Below are positions 36,878-45,068 of a DNA stretch of 64,000 bases, one piece after another. Numbering within the stretch: position 1 is the first letter of the stretch; every line of letters begins with the position of its first letter. The notes under the pieces are model-generated. The model saw nothing but the letters and a program-made list of their open reading frames with translations, ran no database searches and was not told the DNA's origin. The translations under genes and the position numbers were made by a program. Source of the stretch: an uncultured Leptolinea sp. (GTDB lineage Bacteria; Chloroflexota; Anaerolineae; Anaerolineales; Anaerolineaceae); the NCBI GenBank assembly GCA_903828565.1, contig CAIKMQ010000020.1, forward strand, positions 1 to 64,000, in the 5' to 3' direction.

Positions 36878-37684
36878 ATGCCTGCCGTAAAACTTGAGCA
36901 ACTAAAGTTGGAAAGCGCGAACCTGGCCGGGAATTTTTCCCGGCCGGAGCACTTTTCTTCGGTCTTCCGTGACCTGCTGGGTGGATACAGTAACCGGACC
37001 TTCCGTTTGCAGGCGGCAACAGGAAGGCTGAAACCTACTCCCAGCTACCATGTGCCTGACCAGGTTCTGCGCCAGGTAGAGCGGGATGTGCTGGCTCAGG
37101 TCAAAGCACATTCCCAGGTGCAGGTGCTAGAACTGGCAGATGCCCTCTGGTCCGCGCCTAGTTATGAAGAAAAATACCTGGCTATCTCACTGCTGGGAGC
37201 CGCGTCGGTGGAACCTGCTGAACCGATCTTGGAACGCTATCTGACTTGGTATGCTTCTGCTGTCGATCACAGGCTGGCATCCTTTCTGGCTACGGTTGGC
37301 AGCCGTGGTTTACGTGTCGGCGCGCGCAGTGAATGGCAATCCGTGTTGGAAGGCTGGATGAGATCAAGACGAACCAGCGGATTGGCGCATGCACTTCTGG
37401 CTGCTGGTGATGACCTGGAGCTTGAAGGCCGTTCCCGTCTGCAAGATGGTTTTTCGCTCCTCACCGCGGTCCTGAGTTCAAATGATCTGGCAATTCTGCC
37501 GGAAGCTCTGATGTTCTTTGCAGTCCTTGTGAGAAAATCTGAGGCGGAGTCATTATTCTTCTTGCGGCAGATTTGGCTGCAAGATCAGCGTTCGCAACTG
37601 GTGGAGCGTTTCGTTCCACGGGCTGTCCAACTCCTGCCCGAAGGGATGAGGTCCACTTATCGACCGGATAATCTCAAAATGTGA
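36878..37684 (+). CDS. Alpha-helical protein of unknown function, HEAT-like
   Basis: I do not recognise a specific family. 268 residues, nearly all predicted helical, with repeating amphipathic blocks (VLELADALWSAPSYEEKYLA, AISLLGAASVEPAEPILERY) that resemble HEAT/AlkD-type repeats, so a DNA- or protein-binding scaffold is possible. The ATG comes immediately after the proS stop, so it is likely translated from the same mRNA. No signal peptide or membrane segment. Confidence 0.75.
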   Translation: MPAVKLEQLKLESANLAGNFSRPEHFSSVFRDLLGGYSNRTFRLQAATGRLKPTPSYHVPDQVLRQVERDVLAQVKAHSQVQVLELADALWSAPSYEEKYLAISLLGAASVEPAEPILERYLTWYASAVDHRLASFLATVGSRGLRVGARSEWQSVLEGWMRSRRTSGLAHALLAAGDDLELEGRSRLQDGFSLLTAVLSSNDLAILPEALMFFAVLVRKSEAESLFFLRQIWLQDQRSQLVERFVPRAVQLLPEGMRSTYRPDNLKM

Positions 37685-37744
37685 TTTGTAAATCCCGTTC
37701 CGGGAGTGTAAAACCTGACTGCAATCAGGGTAGAGGGGAAATAT

Positions 37745-37800
37745 GGTATAATTTTCCCCGTTAATAGACCATCTGGCGGCAGGCAAGCTGCCGGATAGGA
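37745..37800 (+). promoter_or_regulatory. rpsO promoter and leader hairpin
   Basis: GGTATAAT (37745-37752), then a 5' leader of about 67 bases containing the hairpin CGGCAG-gcaag-CTGCCG (37777-37793) and the site AAGGAG before ATG 37826. Upstream, CCTGA-N6-TCAGG (37714-37729) is an inverted repeat. S15 autoregulates through its leader in several bacteria; whether this leader binds S15 is inferred. Confidence 0.55.
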
Positions 37801-37825
37801 GACGAACTAATAAGGAGAGAAGTAC

Positions 37826-38098
37826 ATGCCACTGAATAAGGAAGTCAAAACCCAGGTAATCACTGATTACCACCGCCACGAAGCGGATACCGGATCTGCT
37901 GATGTCCAGATCGCCATCCTCAGCAAGCGGATCTCCCAACTGACCGATCACCTGCGCGCCAATAAGCTCGATAACAGCTCACGCCGCGGGTTGCTCAAGC
38001 TGGTTGGTACCCGCCGCCGCCTGCTGGCCTACTTGAGGAAAACGGATTATCCCCGTTACCTCGCGCTGACCGAACGTTTGAACATCCGCAAGAAATAA
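37826..38098 (+). CDS. rpsO: Ribosomal protein S15 (uS15)
   Basis: Primary 16S binder at the platform. 90 residues with HEADTGSADVQIAILSKRIS, LTDHLRANKLDNSSRRGLLK and RRRLLAYLRKTD. It has its own promoter, leader and terminator and lies upstream of pnp, the widespread rpsO-pnp arrangement. Confidence 0.98.
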   Translation: MPLNKEVKTQVITDYHRHEADTGSADVQIAILSKRISQLTDHLRANKLDNSSRRGLLKLVGTRRRLLAYLRKTDYPRYLALTERLNIRKK

Positions 38099-38112
38099 GA
38101 CCAGGTAATACC

Positions 38113-38149
38113 GGGTAGATGGCGAATGAAAGCCATCTACCCTTCTTTT
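38113..38149 (+). terminator. Intrinsic terminator after rpsO
   Basis: GGGTAGATGGC pairs with GCCATCTACCC (11 bases, 8-base loop) followed by TTCTTTT. Confidence 0.9.
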
Positions 38150-38210
38150 GGAAACTTTTATCAGGCAACATTTGCACACAAACCCGCTGGTTGGGAATTG
38201 AAAGAATTTC

Positions 38211-38230
38211 AGGACAATGCAAATTGTCCT
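38211..38230 (+). promoter_or_regulatory. Hairpin in the pnp leader
   Basis: AGGACAAT-gcaa-ATTGTCCT, a perfect 8-base stem about 50 bases before the pnp start and without a T-run. In enterobacteria pnp is autoregulated through an RNase III-cut leader stem; this much shorter stem may serve a similar purpose, which is speculative. Confidence 0.45.
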
Positions 38231-38281
38231 TGAATGCTTTCAGTCCCTAACCCGGTGGGAAACCAGAAAAGGAAAACAAGA

Positions 38282-40534
38282 ATGAAACCAGAAGCAAAGA
38301 TCTACACAGCCACCGTGGGTGATTCAACCATCACCTTTGAAACCGGAAAACTGGCTGCCCAGGCTGGCGGGTCAGTCACTGTCCGCCATGGGGAATCCAT
38401 TGTATTTGCAGCCGCCACTATGGGCGGCATCCGGGAAGGCATCGACTTCTTCCCGCTGACCGTGGAATATGAAGAAAGAATGTATGCCAGCGGTAAAATC
38501 CCCGGCTCTTTCTTCCGTCGTGAAGGAAAACCAAGTGAAGACGCCATATTAACAGGCCGGTTGACCGACCGTCCGCTGCGCCCGCTGTTCAACCAGGAGA
38601 TGCGCAATGAAGTTCAGGTGATCCTCTTCACCCTCTCTGCGGATGAAGTCCATCCCCTCGATATCCTCGCGATCAATGCTGCCTCCGGCGCGTTAATGAT
38701 CTCCGACATTCCCTGGGGTGGGCCGGTCGGCGCGGTACGCGTTGGCAAAGTCAATGGAACGCTGGTTGTGAACCCCACCTTTGCCCAGATAGAAGTTGGC
38801 GACCTGGACCTGCGCATCGCAGGAACTCGAGATGCCATCCTCATGGTCGAAGCCGGCGCGAATGAATTGACCGAAGCCGAAATGTTGGAAGCACTGGAAT
38901 TTGGGCACAAATCCCTCATCCCCCTGATCGACCTGCAGGAAAAGATGGCCAAAGAAGTCGGCAAGGTCAAGCGCCAGATCAATGTCCAACCTAAAAATGA
39001 AGACATCTGGAAAAAGGTGTCAGACCGGATCACTGCTCCATTGATCGCACTCCTCGATGCACCGCATACCAAAGCGGAACTGTATGACGGTGTAGACGAG
39101 CTGGAAGCTGCTGCCGTGCAGGAAATTGCGGTTGACGATGCAGCGGTTGCCAAAGAAGTCAAAACGGCATTTGAAGAGACCTATAAAGGGATCGTTCGGA
39201 CCCGGATCCTGGATGAAGGCAAACGCCCGGACGGCCGCAAACTGAAAGAGATCCGCCCGATCTGGTGCGAAGTCGGTACCAGCCCGCGGGCACACGGCTC
39301 CGGCCTGTTCACTCGCGGTGAGACCCAGGTGATCACCCTGGCGACACTGGGCACTCCGAAGGAAGCACAGGAGATCGATACCCTCTCCCCGAATGATACC
39401 AAGCGGTATATCCATCATTACAATTTCCCGCCGTACTCCACCGGCGAGGTGAAACAACTGCGCGGCCAGAGCCGTCGTGAGATCGGTCATGGCGCGCTGG
39501 CGGAACGGGCTCTTGTGCCTGTCATCCCGCTTGAGAAAGAATTCCCATACACCCTGCGCCTGGTTTCTGAAGTGCTGGCCTCTAACGGTTCCAGCTCGAT
39601 GGCTTCAGTATGCGGATCCACCCTGGCATTAATGGATGCGGGAGTGCCCATCAAAGCACCCGTTGCCGGTGTGGCTATGGGCCTTATCAAGGAAGGCAAT
39701 ACCTTCCAGGTACTGACAGACATTCAGGGATTGGAAGATCACCTGGGTGACATGGACTTCAAAGTTGCCGGTACAGAAAAAGGCATCACTGCGCTGCAGA
39801 TGGATATCAAGATCAAGGGGATCACCCCCGAGATCATGGGCCAGGCATTGGCTCAGGCAAAAGAAGCGCGACATTCCATCCTGGGAGAGATCACAGACAC
39901 CATTGCCGAACCCAGGCCGGAATTGAAACCGCATGCCCCGCGCATTACCATCCTGAAGGTCGCTGTGGATAAGATCGGTGCCATCATCGGCCCTGGTGGC
40001 AAGAACATCCGCGCGCTGCAGGAGGAAACAGGTACCAAGATCGATATTGCTGACGATGGTACTGTTTACATCGCCGCGGTGGATGGTGTTGGTGAAGGCA
40101 TTGCCCGCGAACGGATCGAAGCCTTGACCGATACACCGACCATCGGCCGAATCTATACCGGTAAGGTGGTACGTGTGGCAGAGTTCGGCGCCTTTGTTGA
40201 GATCATGCCCAACACCGATGGATTGGTTCACATCAGCCAACTGGACAGTGAACGGGTTGAAAAAGTGGAAGATGTGGTCAATCTGGGTGACGAGATCACC
40301 GTCATGGTGATCGATATTGATCCATCCGGCAAGATCCGCTTATCCCGCCAGGCAGTTCTGGATGGGTGGACTGCTGAAGAAGCGATGGCCAAGGATCGCA
40401 AACCGAGCGGTGGAAATCGCGGCGGTGGCGACCGTGGTGGTAATCGGGGTGGAGACCGCAATGGCAGCCGCGGCCCGCGCCCGGGTGGTGACCGCCGAGG
40501 CGGCAATGATCGTGGCGGTTATAACCGGCACTAA
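38282..40534 (+). CDS. pnp: Polynucleotide phosphorylase
   Basis: 3'-5' phosphorolytic exoribonuclease of RNA turnover. 750 residues: two RNase PH domains ([20 protein letters not shown] in the first, [15 protein letters not shown] and [12 protein letters not shown] in the second), KH domain around 565-620 ([19 protein letters not shown]), S1 domain around 621-695, then an unusual tail from about 706 rich in Gly, Arg and Asp with repeated RGG. ATG 38282 has AGGAAAAC upstream; an earlier in-frame start at 38234 would overlap the leader hairpin region. Confidence 0.97.
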   Translation: MKPEAKIYTATVGDSTITFETGKLAAQAGGSVTVRHGESIVFAAATMGGIREGIDFFPLTVEYEERMYASGKIPGSFFRREGKPSEDAILTGRLTDRPLRPLFNQEMRNEVQVILFTLSADEVHPLDILAINAASGALMISDIPWGGPVGAVRVGKVNGTLVVNPTFAQIEVGDLDLRIAGTRDAILMVEAGANELTEAEMLEALEFGHKSLIPLIDLQEKMAKEVGKVKRQINVQPKNEDIWKKVSDRITAPLIALLDAPHTKAELYDGVDELEAAAVQEIAVDDAAVAKEVKTAFEETYKGIVRTRILDEGKRPDGRKLKEIRPIWCEVGTSPRAHGSGLFTRGETQVITLATLGTPKEAQEIDTLSPNDTKRYIHHYNFPPYSTGEVKQLRGQSRREIGHGALAERALVPVIPLEKEFPYTLRLVSEVLASNGSSSMASVCGSTLALMDAGVPIKAPVAGVAMGLIKEGNTFQVLTDIQGLEDHLGDMDFKVAGTEKGITALQMDIKIKGITPEIMGQALAQAKEARHSILGEITDTIAEPRPELKPHAPRITILKVAVDKIGAIIGPGGKNIRALQEETGTKIDIADDGTVYIAAVDGVGEGIARERIEALTDTPTIGRIYTGKVVRVAEFGAFVEIMPNTDGLVHISQLDSERVEKVEDVVNLGDEITVMVIDIDPSGKIRLSRQAVLDGWTAEEAMAKDRKPSGGNRGGGDRGGNRGGDRNGSRGPRPGGDRRGGNDRGGYNRH

Positions 40535-40551
40535 GTCCTTTACAGTAAACC

Positions 40552-40591
40552 AAAAAAGAAGCCAGGTTGATACCTGGTTTCTTTTTTTTCT
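40552..40591. terminator. Terminator between pnp and the DsrE gene
   Basis: AGAAGCCAGGT-tgat-ACCTGGTTTCT with a preceding A-run and a following run of eight T. It can serve pnp and, on the other strand, the converging DsrE-family gene. Confidence 0.92.
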
Positions 40592-40625
40592 CTAGGGCAA
40601 TATTTTGTAAAGATTATCGTCCGAA

Positions 40626-40976
40626 TCAATAGACCAGGACTTTATCAGCTTCCACTGTCCATTCTACTTGCAGTTGGAGGGAGCCCATTTCAATCCCATC
40701 CGTCAGATCCTCAAGCCCGAACCCGCGGGCTTCACAACAGGATCTTCAGGTAGCCACCCGGCCTTTACCCGCCAGGGATCTCACCATCCGTTCGATATTG
40801 TAGTATCCATCCGGTGTTTTCTGGCCTTTCCGTGCGCAAGCCACGCCGTCCGCTGTTAAGAAGACGCACACCTCAGAATCCTCCCTCTTTGCCAGGGACA
40901 TGGCCAGTCGAAGCGCGTTGTAAGGGCGTTCATCCCCGTAGGGGCTATTGTTGATTACAAACAGGTATTTTTGCAT
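40626..40976 (-). CDS. DsrE-family protein with predicted selenocysteine (TGA at 40748-40746)
   Basis: DsrE-type proteins carry sulfur on a reactive Cys in sulfur-relay and redox systems. The first 76 residues (FVINNSPYGDERPYNALRLA, VACARKGQKTPDGYYNIERM) match the family, then TGA occurs. The same frame continues for 39 codons with RSCCEARGFGLEDLTDG and VEWTVEADKVLVY, the normal C-terminal half, and stops with TGA at 40628-40626, giving 116 residues, full length. The internal TGA sits at the first Cys of the family's CxTC motif, making a UxxC pair with the Cys three residues on. A SECIS-like hairpin follows directly. AAAGG lies 8 bases before ATG. A nonsense mutation is the alternative but does not explain the position or the hairpin. 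Sec machinery genes are not in the window. Confidence 0.88.
40705..40748 (-). promoter_or_regulatory. Bacterial SECIS-like hairpin with UGA codon
   Basis: Reading the minus strand from UGA (40748-40746): AGAUCCU (40745-40739) pairs with AGGAUCU (40711-40705), a six-base bulge follows, then AAGCCCG (40732-40726) pairs with CGGGCUU (40719-40713), closing the loop CGGGUU (40725-40720). The apical loop begins 20 bases after UGA and has a G among its first two bases, which fits the accepted bacterial SECIS pattern. All of it lies inside coding sequence, as bacterial SECIS elements do. Confidence 0.85.
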
Positions 40977-40990
40977 GCGGGTGACCTTTC

Positions 40991-41031
40991 TTGATAGTCA
41001 GAATAAGGCAAGTATAAAACCGGTATAATAC
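40991..41031. promoter_or_regulatory. Divergent promoter and likely ArsR-type operator
   Basis: For the + strand: TTGATA (40991-40996), 16 bases, TATAAA (41013-41018), plus GGTATAAT (41022-41029). For the minus strand: TATACT with TTGAAT about 15 bases upstream. A 20-base imperfect palindrome centred on CCGG (41012-41031, 16 of 20 positions symmetric) overlaps both -10 regions, the place and shape expected for a repressor such as the adjacent ArsR-type protein. Confidence 0.6.
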
Positions 41032-41069
41032 ATTCAATAAAAAGCTGGAATGATAACGGGAGGTTTTTA

Positions 41070-41729
41070 TTGTCACGGCAGGATAAAGAGCAGTTATTCC
41101 GGTACTTCGGTTTTATCGGTAGCGCCCTGGCAAATCCACACCGGTTGGAAATGGTGGACCTGCTGGCACAGGCTCCACGGACGGTGGAGGAGTTGGCAAA
41201 GATGGCAGAGTTGAGTTTTGCCAATACTTCCCAACACCTGCAGGTGCTAAAGCGTGCCAGGCTGGTTTCGTGTCAGAGGGAAGGGAAGAGTATTCGGTAT
41301 TCACTTGCTGATCCGCTGGTGGCAGTATTATGGGTGGATTTGCGGCGGGTGGCACAATTACGGTTGGATGAAATTGAACCGGTGATGGACCGTTACAGGG
41401 CACACCGGCATGATCTGGAGTATGTGTCTATACAGGAGGTCTGGCAGGGAATGCAGCAGGAGGAGATTGTGCTGGTGGATGCCAGGCCAGAGGAGGAATA
41501 TGCCGCCGGGCATCTCCCCGGAGCGATATCATTGCCGGTGGACGCGATCCCCATGCGGATGCGCGACCTGCCAATGGGCAAAACGATAGTCACCTATTGC
41601 CGCGGCCTGGTCTGTGTGGATGCAGATGATGCCTCCATCCTTCTGTCTGCGTACGGGTATCCCGTCAAACGGCTGGAAGCAAGTGTAGTCGAATGGCAGC
41701 TTGAAGGATTGGGGATCGAGAAGGGTTAA
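41070..41729 (+). CDS. ArsR-family transcription regulator fused to a rhodanese domain
   Basis: 219 residues, TTG start with GGGAGG 6 bases upstream. Residues 1-95 are an ArsR winged helix (GSALANPHRLEMVDLLAQAP, TVEELAKMAELSFANTSQHL, VLKRARLV). Residues about 115-219 are a rhodanese domain with VDARPEEEYAAGHLPGA and the active loop TYCRGLVC, catalytic Cys177. Such fusions are expected to sense reactive sulfur or related oxidants and repress their own locus. It is divergent from the DsrE-type selenoprotein gene, which points to a common sulfur or selenium/redox role. Confidence 0.92.
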   Translation: MSRQDKEQLFRYFGFIGSALANPHRLEMVDLLAQAPRTVEELAKMAELSFANTSQHLQVLKRARLVSCQREGKSIRYSLADPLVAVLWVDLRRVAQLRLDEIEPVMDRYRAHRHDLEYVSIQEVWQGMQQEEIVLVDARPEEEYAAGHLPGAISLPVDAIPMRMRDLPMGKTIVTYCRGLVCVDADDASILLSAYGYPVKRLEASVVEWQLEGLGIEKG

Positions 41730-41746
41730 GCTGAAATCTGTGGATA

Positions 41747-42313
41747 TCAGACAACCCGCCGGTTAAAATGCAACCAGGTGGATGTATGTGAGCGATCCGT
41801 ACCATCCCCCCTGGATACCAGCTCCAGGCTCGCTGAAAGAGCAGCAACATCCTCAACGGTGATACCCGGAAGGCTAATGTTGTTGCCTGTATCAATAAAA
41901 CCGTAAAGCAGGTAAGATCCCCCCGGGGCCAGCAGCCGCAGCAGATTCTGTTGATACGCAAGCTTCTCGTATTTCACCAACCCGTGAAAACAACCCACAT
42001 CCAGGATCAAGTCGAAGTGTCCCGAAATATTCTGGAGGCGGCTGACTGAATCTATGAAGAAGTGGATCTCGAGCCCGGCTACCCGGGCTTTTTGCCGTGC
42101 CTGGCGGATGCTGCGTGGGATGAAATCCACACCCGTCGTCTGCCAGCCATTTCGGGCGAGGGTGAGTGCATTCGTACCCGTGCCACACCCAAGGTCAAGC
42201 GCTTGTCTGGGTGGATTCTGCTGGATGAACTGCAGTAATTCCGGCGGCGATATGCCGGTATCCCAGGGTGGGTGAGTGAAAGAAGCCAGCCAGAATCGCA
42301 GGAAAGAATTCAT
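41747..42313 (-). CDS. SAM-dependent class I methyltransferase
   Basis: 188 residues. The SAM-binding motif is ALDLGCGTGTNALTLARNGW, followed by TGVDFIPRSIRQAR and ILDVGCFHGL; the set resembles TehB/thiopurine-type small-molecule methyltransferases. Substrate unknown. Its -10 box (TATAAT, 42325-42320) is only 6 bases before the ATG, so the mRNA is probably leaderless. Divergent from the EF-G-like gene. Confidence 0.87.
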   Translation of the reverse strand: MNSFLRFWLASFTHPPWDTGISPPELLQFIQQNPPRQALDLGCGTGTNALTLARNGWQTTGVDFIPRSIRQARQKARVAGLEIHFFIDSVSRLQNISGHFDLILDVGCFHGLVKYEKLAYQQNLLRLLAPGGSYLLYGFIDTGNNISLPGITVEDVAALSASLELVSRGDGTDRSHTSTWLHFNRRVV

Positions 42314-42319
42314 GAAACT

Positions 42320-42378
42320 ATTATACGTACAGGCTGGAAAATCCGTTTCTTTACAAAAGAGCCTTCATACCTTAAAAT
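42320..42378. promoter_or_regulatory. Divergent promoters: methyltransferase (-) and EF-G-like gene (+)
   Basis: Minus strand: TATAAT at 42325-42320, 6 bases before the methyltransferase ATG. Plus strand: TTTACA (42350-42355), 17-base spacer, TAAAAT (42373-42378), about 43 bases before ATG 42422. Confidence 0.65.
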
Positions 42379-42421
42379 AGACGGACGTCCCAAAAATTGA
42401 AAGCTAGGAAGGTAATTATTA

Positions 42422-44497
42422 ATGAAAGAATATTCGACCGAATTCATTAGGAACATCGCCCTGGTTTCCCATTCCAGCGCCGGAAAGACCATGTTGGCGG
42501 AGGCATTGCTCCATTTTACCGGCGCCACCACTCGGCTGGGGAAGATCGAGGACGGGACCACCGCCTCTGACTTTGAAGACGAAGAAAAGCGCCGCAGTAT
42601 TTCCTTATCAACATCTGTTATTCCGGTAGAATACAAAGATTGCAAAATCAATGTACTGGATACACCGGGGTATACCGATTTCGTCGGTGAGGTGATCTCA
42701 GCCCTGCGCGTTGCGGATGCCGCCATTGTGATGGTGGATGCCGTTTCAGGTTTTGAGGTCGGCACAGAACTGGGTTGGAAGAACGCAGATCAGTTCAATC
42801 TGCCGCGTTTTCTGCTCATCAATAAATTAGACCGTGATAATGCCAATTTCAAGCAGGCACTCGCTTCTGTTCAAAAAGGCACTGAAGCCCGCCTGGTTCC
42901 CGCGCAAATACCCTGGGGCGAAAAAGCTGCTTTTCAGGGTGTGATCGATCTGATCACCATGAAAGCCTACAAAGGCGATGGCAAGACCGTTGTGGATATC
43001 CCTGCGGAATTGCTGCCAGCTGCCAAAGAAGCCCGCAATGGATTGATCGAAGCGGCTGCTGAGGGTGAAGATGCTTTGATGGAAAAATTCTTCGAAGCCG
43101 GCGAGTTGTCAGATGCTGAGATCGTTACCGGTTTACGGGCTGTAACACGCAAAGGCGCCGCGGTACCGGTTTTCTGCGCGGCCGCCGGACATTCCATTGG
43201 CCTGCAATCACTCCTCGATGCAATCATCACCCTGCTTCCCTCACCTGTTGAATCCGCTCCGGCTGTAGCTCAAGGCAAAGAAGGTGAAGTATCTTTGAAG
43301 GCCAGCGACACTGCCCCCCTGGCTGTATATACCTGGAAGACTACTGCTGATCCTTTCGTTGGCAAGCAAACCTACTTCCGGGTTTATTCCGGTACCATCA
43401 ATGCTGATTCCCGCATCTGGAACAACACCAAGGGCGTTGAAGAACGTCTGGGTGCTGTGATGATCATGCGCGGCAAGGAAGGCACCCCGGTCAAAGTCGT
43501 CCATGCAGGCGATATCGGCCTGGTAGCCAAATTGGCCGAGACTTCAACCGGCAATACGATCTGCGACAAGGGGAAACCGATCACTCTGCCCATGCCCAGG
43601 TACCCAAAAGCGCTCTACCAGGTGGCGATCTTCCCGAAGACCCAGGCCGATTCCACCAAAATCAGCCCAACCCTCACCCGCCTGTGCGAGGAAGACCTGA
43701 CCCTTTCCTGGCACCAGGAGCCTACCACTGCCCAGACCATCCTACAGGGGATGGGCGACCAGCATATTGACGTGGCCATCCGCCGCGCGCATTCCAAATT
43801 CCAGGTGAGTTTCATGACAGAAACTCCCAAGGTGCCCTATACCGAAACCATCAACAAGAAAGCCTCTGCAATGTATCGCCACAAGAAACAGACTGGTGGT
43901 TCGGGCCAGTTCGGTGAAGTACATCTGCGTGTGGAACCCCTGCAGGAAGGCGAGACGGATTGGTTCATCAATGATGTCTTCGGCGGCTCTGTGTCCTCCA
44001 ATTACATGCCGGCAATCAAAAAAGGCATTGAGAATGTGATGGTAGAAGGTGTCATCGCGGGCTACCCCGTACAGCGTGTGAAGGTATCCGTTTTCGATGG
44101 CAAGGAACACCCGGTCGATTCAAAACCGATCGCCTTTGAAATTGCCGGCCGCGAAGCTTTCAAACTGGCTTTCAAAGATGCCAGCCCGGTCCTCAATGAG
44201 CCCATCATGCTGGTGAAGATAACCGTCCCCGAAGAGCATATGGGCGATGTGATGGGTGACCTGAACACCCGCCGCGCGCGCGTCCAGGGAAACGAAGTAG
44301 AAAGAGGGCATTCCATTATCACTGCCCATGTTCCGCTGGTAGAGATGCTGCGGTACACCACACAGTTGCGCTCCATCACCGGCGGCCGTGGGGTCTTCGA
44401 AATGGAACATGACCACTACGAGGTAGTTCCAGCCAACCTGACCCAAGAGATCGTCGCAGCCCGGCAGAAGGATTTACCTGCCCATAAGGAAGAATAG
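42422..44497 (+). CDS. Elongation factor G-like GTPase (EF-G paralogue)
   Basis: 691 residues with the five-domain layout of EF-G. The P-loop is SHSSAGKTM instead of the usual AHIDAGKT, switch 2 is VLDTPGYTDF, and NKLD is present (INKLDRDNANF). The switch 1 region (DFEDEEKRRSISLSTS) also differs from canonical EF-G. Domain IV retains HKKQTGGSGQFGEVHLRVEP. These changes match the EF-G-like group found beside true fusA in many bacteria; whether it translocates, recycles ribosomes or binds something else is unknown. Confidence 0.9.
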   Translation: MKEYSTEFIRNIALVSHSSAGKTMLAEALLHFTGATTRLGKIEDGTTASDFEDEEKRRSISLSTSVIPVEYKDCKINVLDTPGYTDFVGEVISALRVADAAIVMVDAVSGFEVGTELGWKNADQFNLPRFLLINKLDRDNANFKQALASVQKGTEARLVPAQIPWGEKAAFQGVIDLITMKAYKGDGKTVVDIPAELLPAAKEARNGLIEAAAEGEDALMEKFFEAGELSDAEIVTGLRAVTRKGAAVPVFCAAAGHSIGLQSLLDAIITLLPSPVESAPAVAQGKEGEVSLKASDTAPLAVYTWKTTADPFVGKQTYFRVYSGTINADSRIWNNTKGVEERLGAVMIMRGKEGTPVKVVHAGDIGLVAKLAETSTGNTICDKGKPITLPMPRYPKALYQVAIFPKTQADSTKISPTLTRLCEEDLTLSWHQEPTTAQTILQGMGDQHIDVAIRRAHSKFQVSFMTETPKVPYTETINKKASAMYRHKKQTGGSGQFGEVHLRVEPLQEGETDWFINDVFGGSVSSNYMPAIKKGIENVMVEGVIAGYPVQRVKVSVFDGKEHPVDSKPIAFEIAGREAFKLAFKDASPVLNEPIMLVKITVPEEHMGDVMGDLNTRRARVQGNEVERGHSIITAHVPLVEMLRYTTQLRSITGGRGVFEMEHDHYEVVPANLTQEIVAARQKDLPAHKEE

Positions 44498-44520
44498 TAG
44501 TCCAATTAGGGTAGTTTCAA

Positions 44521-44548
44521 GACGGAAGGTAACCGCCTTCCGTCTTTT
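44521..44548. terminator. Terminator between EF-G-like gene and GNAT gene
   Basis: GACGGAAGG-N6-CCTTCCGTC followed by TTTT; it lies between converging genes. Confidence 0.88.
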
Positions 44549-45068
44549 ACTTTCTAGATGGAATGGTCAGTGCTTTTTCCATCCGCCATGCAGGCTCTTC
44601 CATATCGTGCCAGATACCTTCAGGATCCTGATACCTCCAAATCCCTGGGTCCTCCCCGGTGACCTCATATCCGTGGCGGGCATAAAAAGCACGCCCGCGA
44701 ATATTGGTGCGGACTACATTCAAGCAGGAGCGTTGAAAACCGCGATGGACGAGGTCTTGTTCCACTTTATGGAGCAGGATACTACCGATACCGAGCGAGC
44801 GCATTTCCGGGATTATCCTGAAACTAAAGAGATGGGCGCGGAAGGATCCATCGGCGAGCTCCAGGCGCGCAGAGATCAATTGAACGAAAACCTGTCCGAG
44901 GATGGGATATCCCTTCGAGCAGGCAAGCCACATAAGCGTTCTGTGCTGCCGGCTCTGCTCAAATATCTGGCGGAATAACAACCGGTAGTGTGATAATTCC
45001 CCACCCCATTCCAGCAGGGAAAGGTCTACAGCCTGCACCTGGCGTACCTGAATTTCAATCGCCTGCAT
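44547..45068 (-). CDS. GNAT-family N-acetyltransferase
   Basis: 173 residues from ATG 45068, or 178 from GTG 45083. Acetyl-CoA motif A is seen as FRIIPEMRSLGIGSILLHKV, with a later NIRGRAFYARHGYEV typical of motif B. The acceptor substrate cannot be told. The start overlaps the end of the upstream DHH/nucleotidyltransferase gene, so the two are probably co-transcribed and coupled. Confidence 0.82.
   Translation of the reverse strand: MQAIEIQVRQVQAVDLSLLEWGGELSHYRLLFRQIFEQSRQHRTLMWLACSKGYPILGQVFVQLISARLELADGSFRAHLFSFRIIPEMRSLGIGSILLHKVEQDLVHRGFQRSCLNVVRTNIRGRAFYARHGYEVTGEDPGIWRYQDPEGIWHDMEEPAWRMEKALTIPSRK

Noticed and set aside
38234-38281. N-terminal extension of PNPase from the ATG at 38234
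   Set aside because: The residues match nothing in the family, and ATG 38282 has a better upstream site and the usual N-terminus.
40746-40976. Reading the DsrE gene as a 76-residue truncated protein or pseudogene
   Set aside because: The frame continues in perfect register to the normal C-terminus, the TGA falls on a catalytic Cys position and a SECIS-type hairpin follows.
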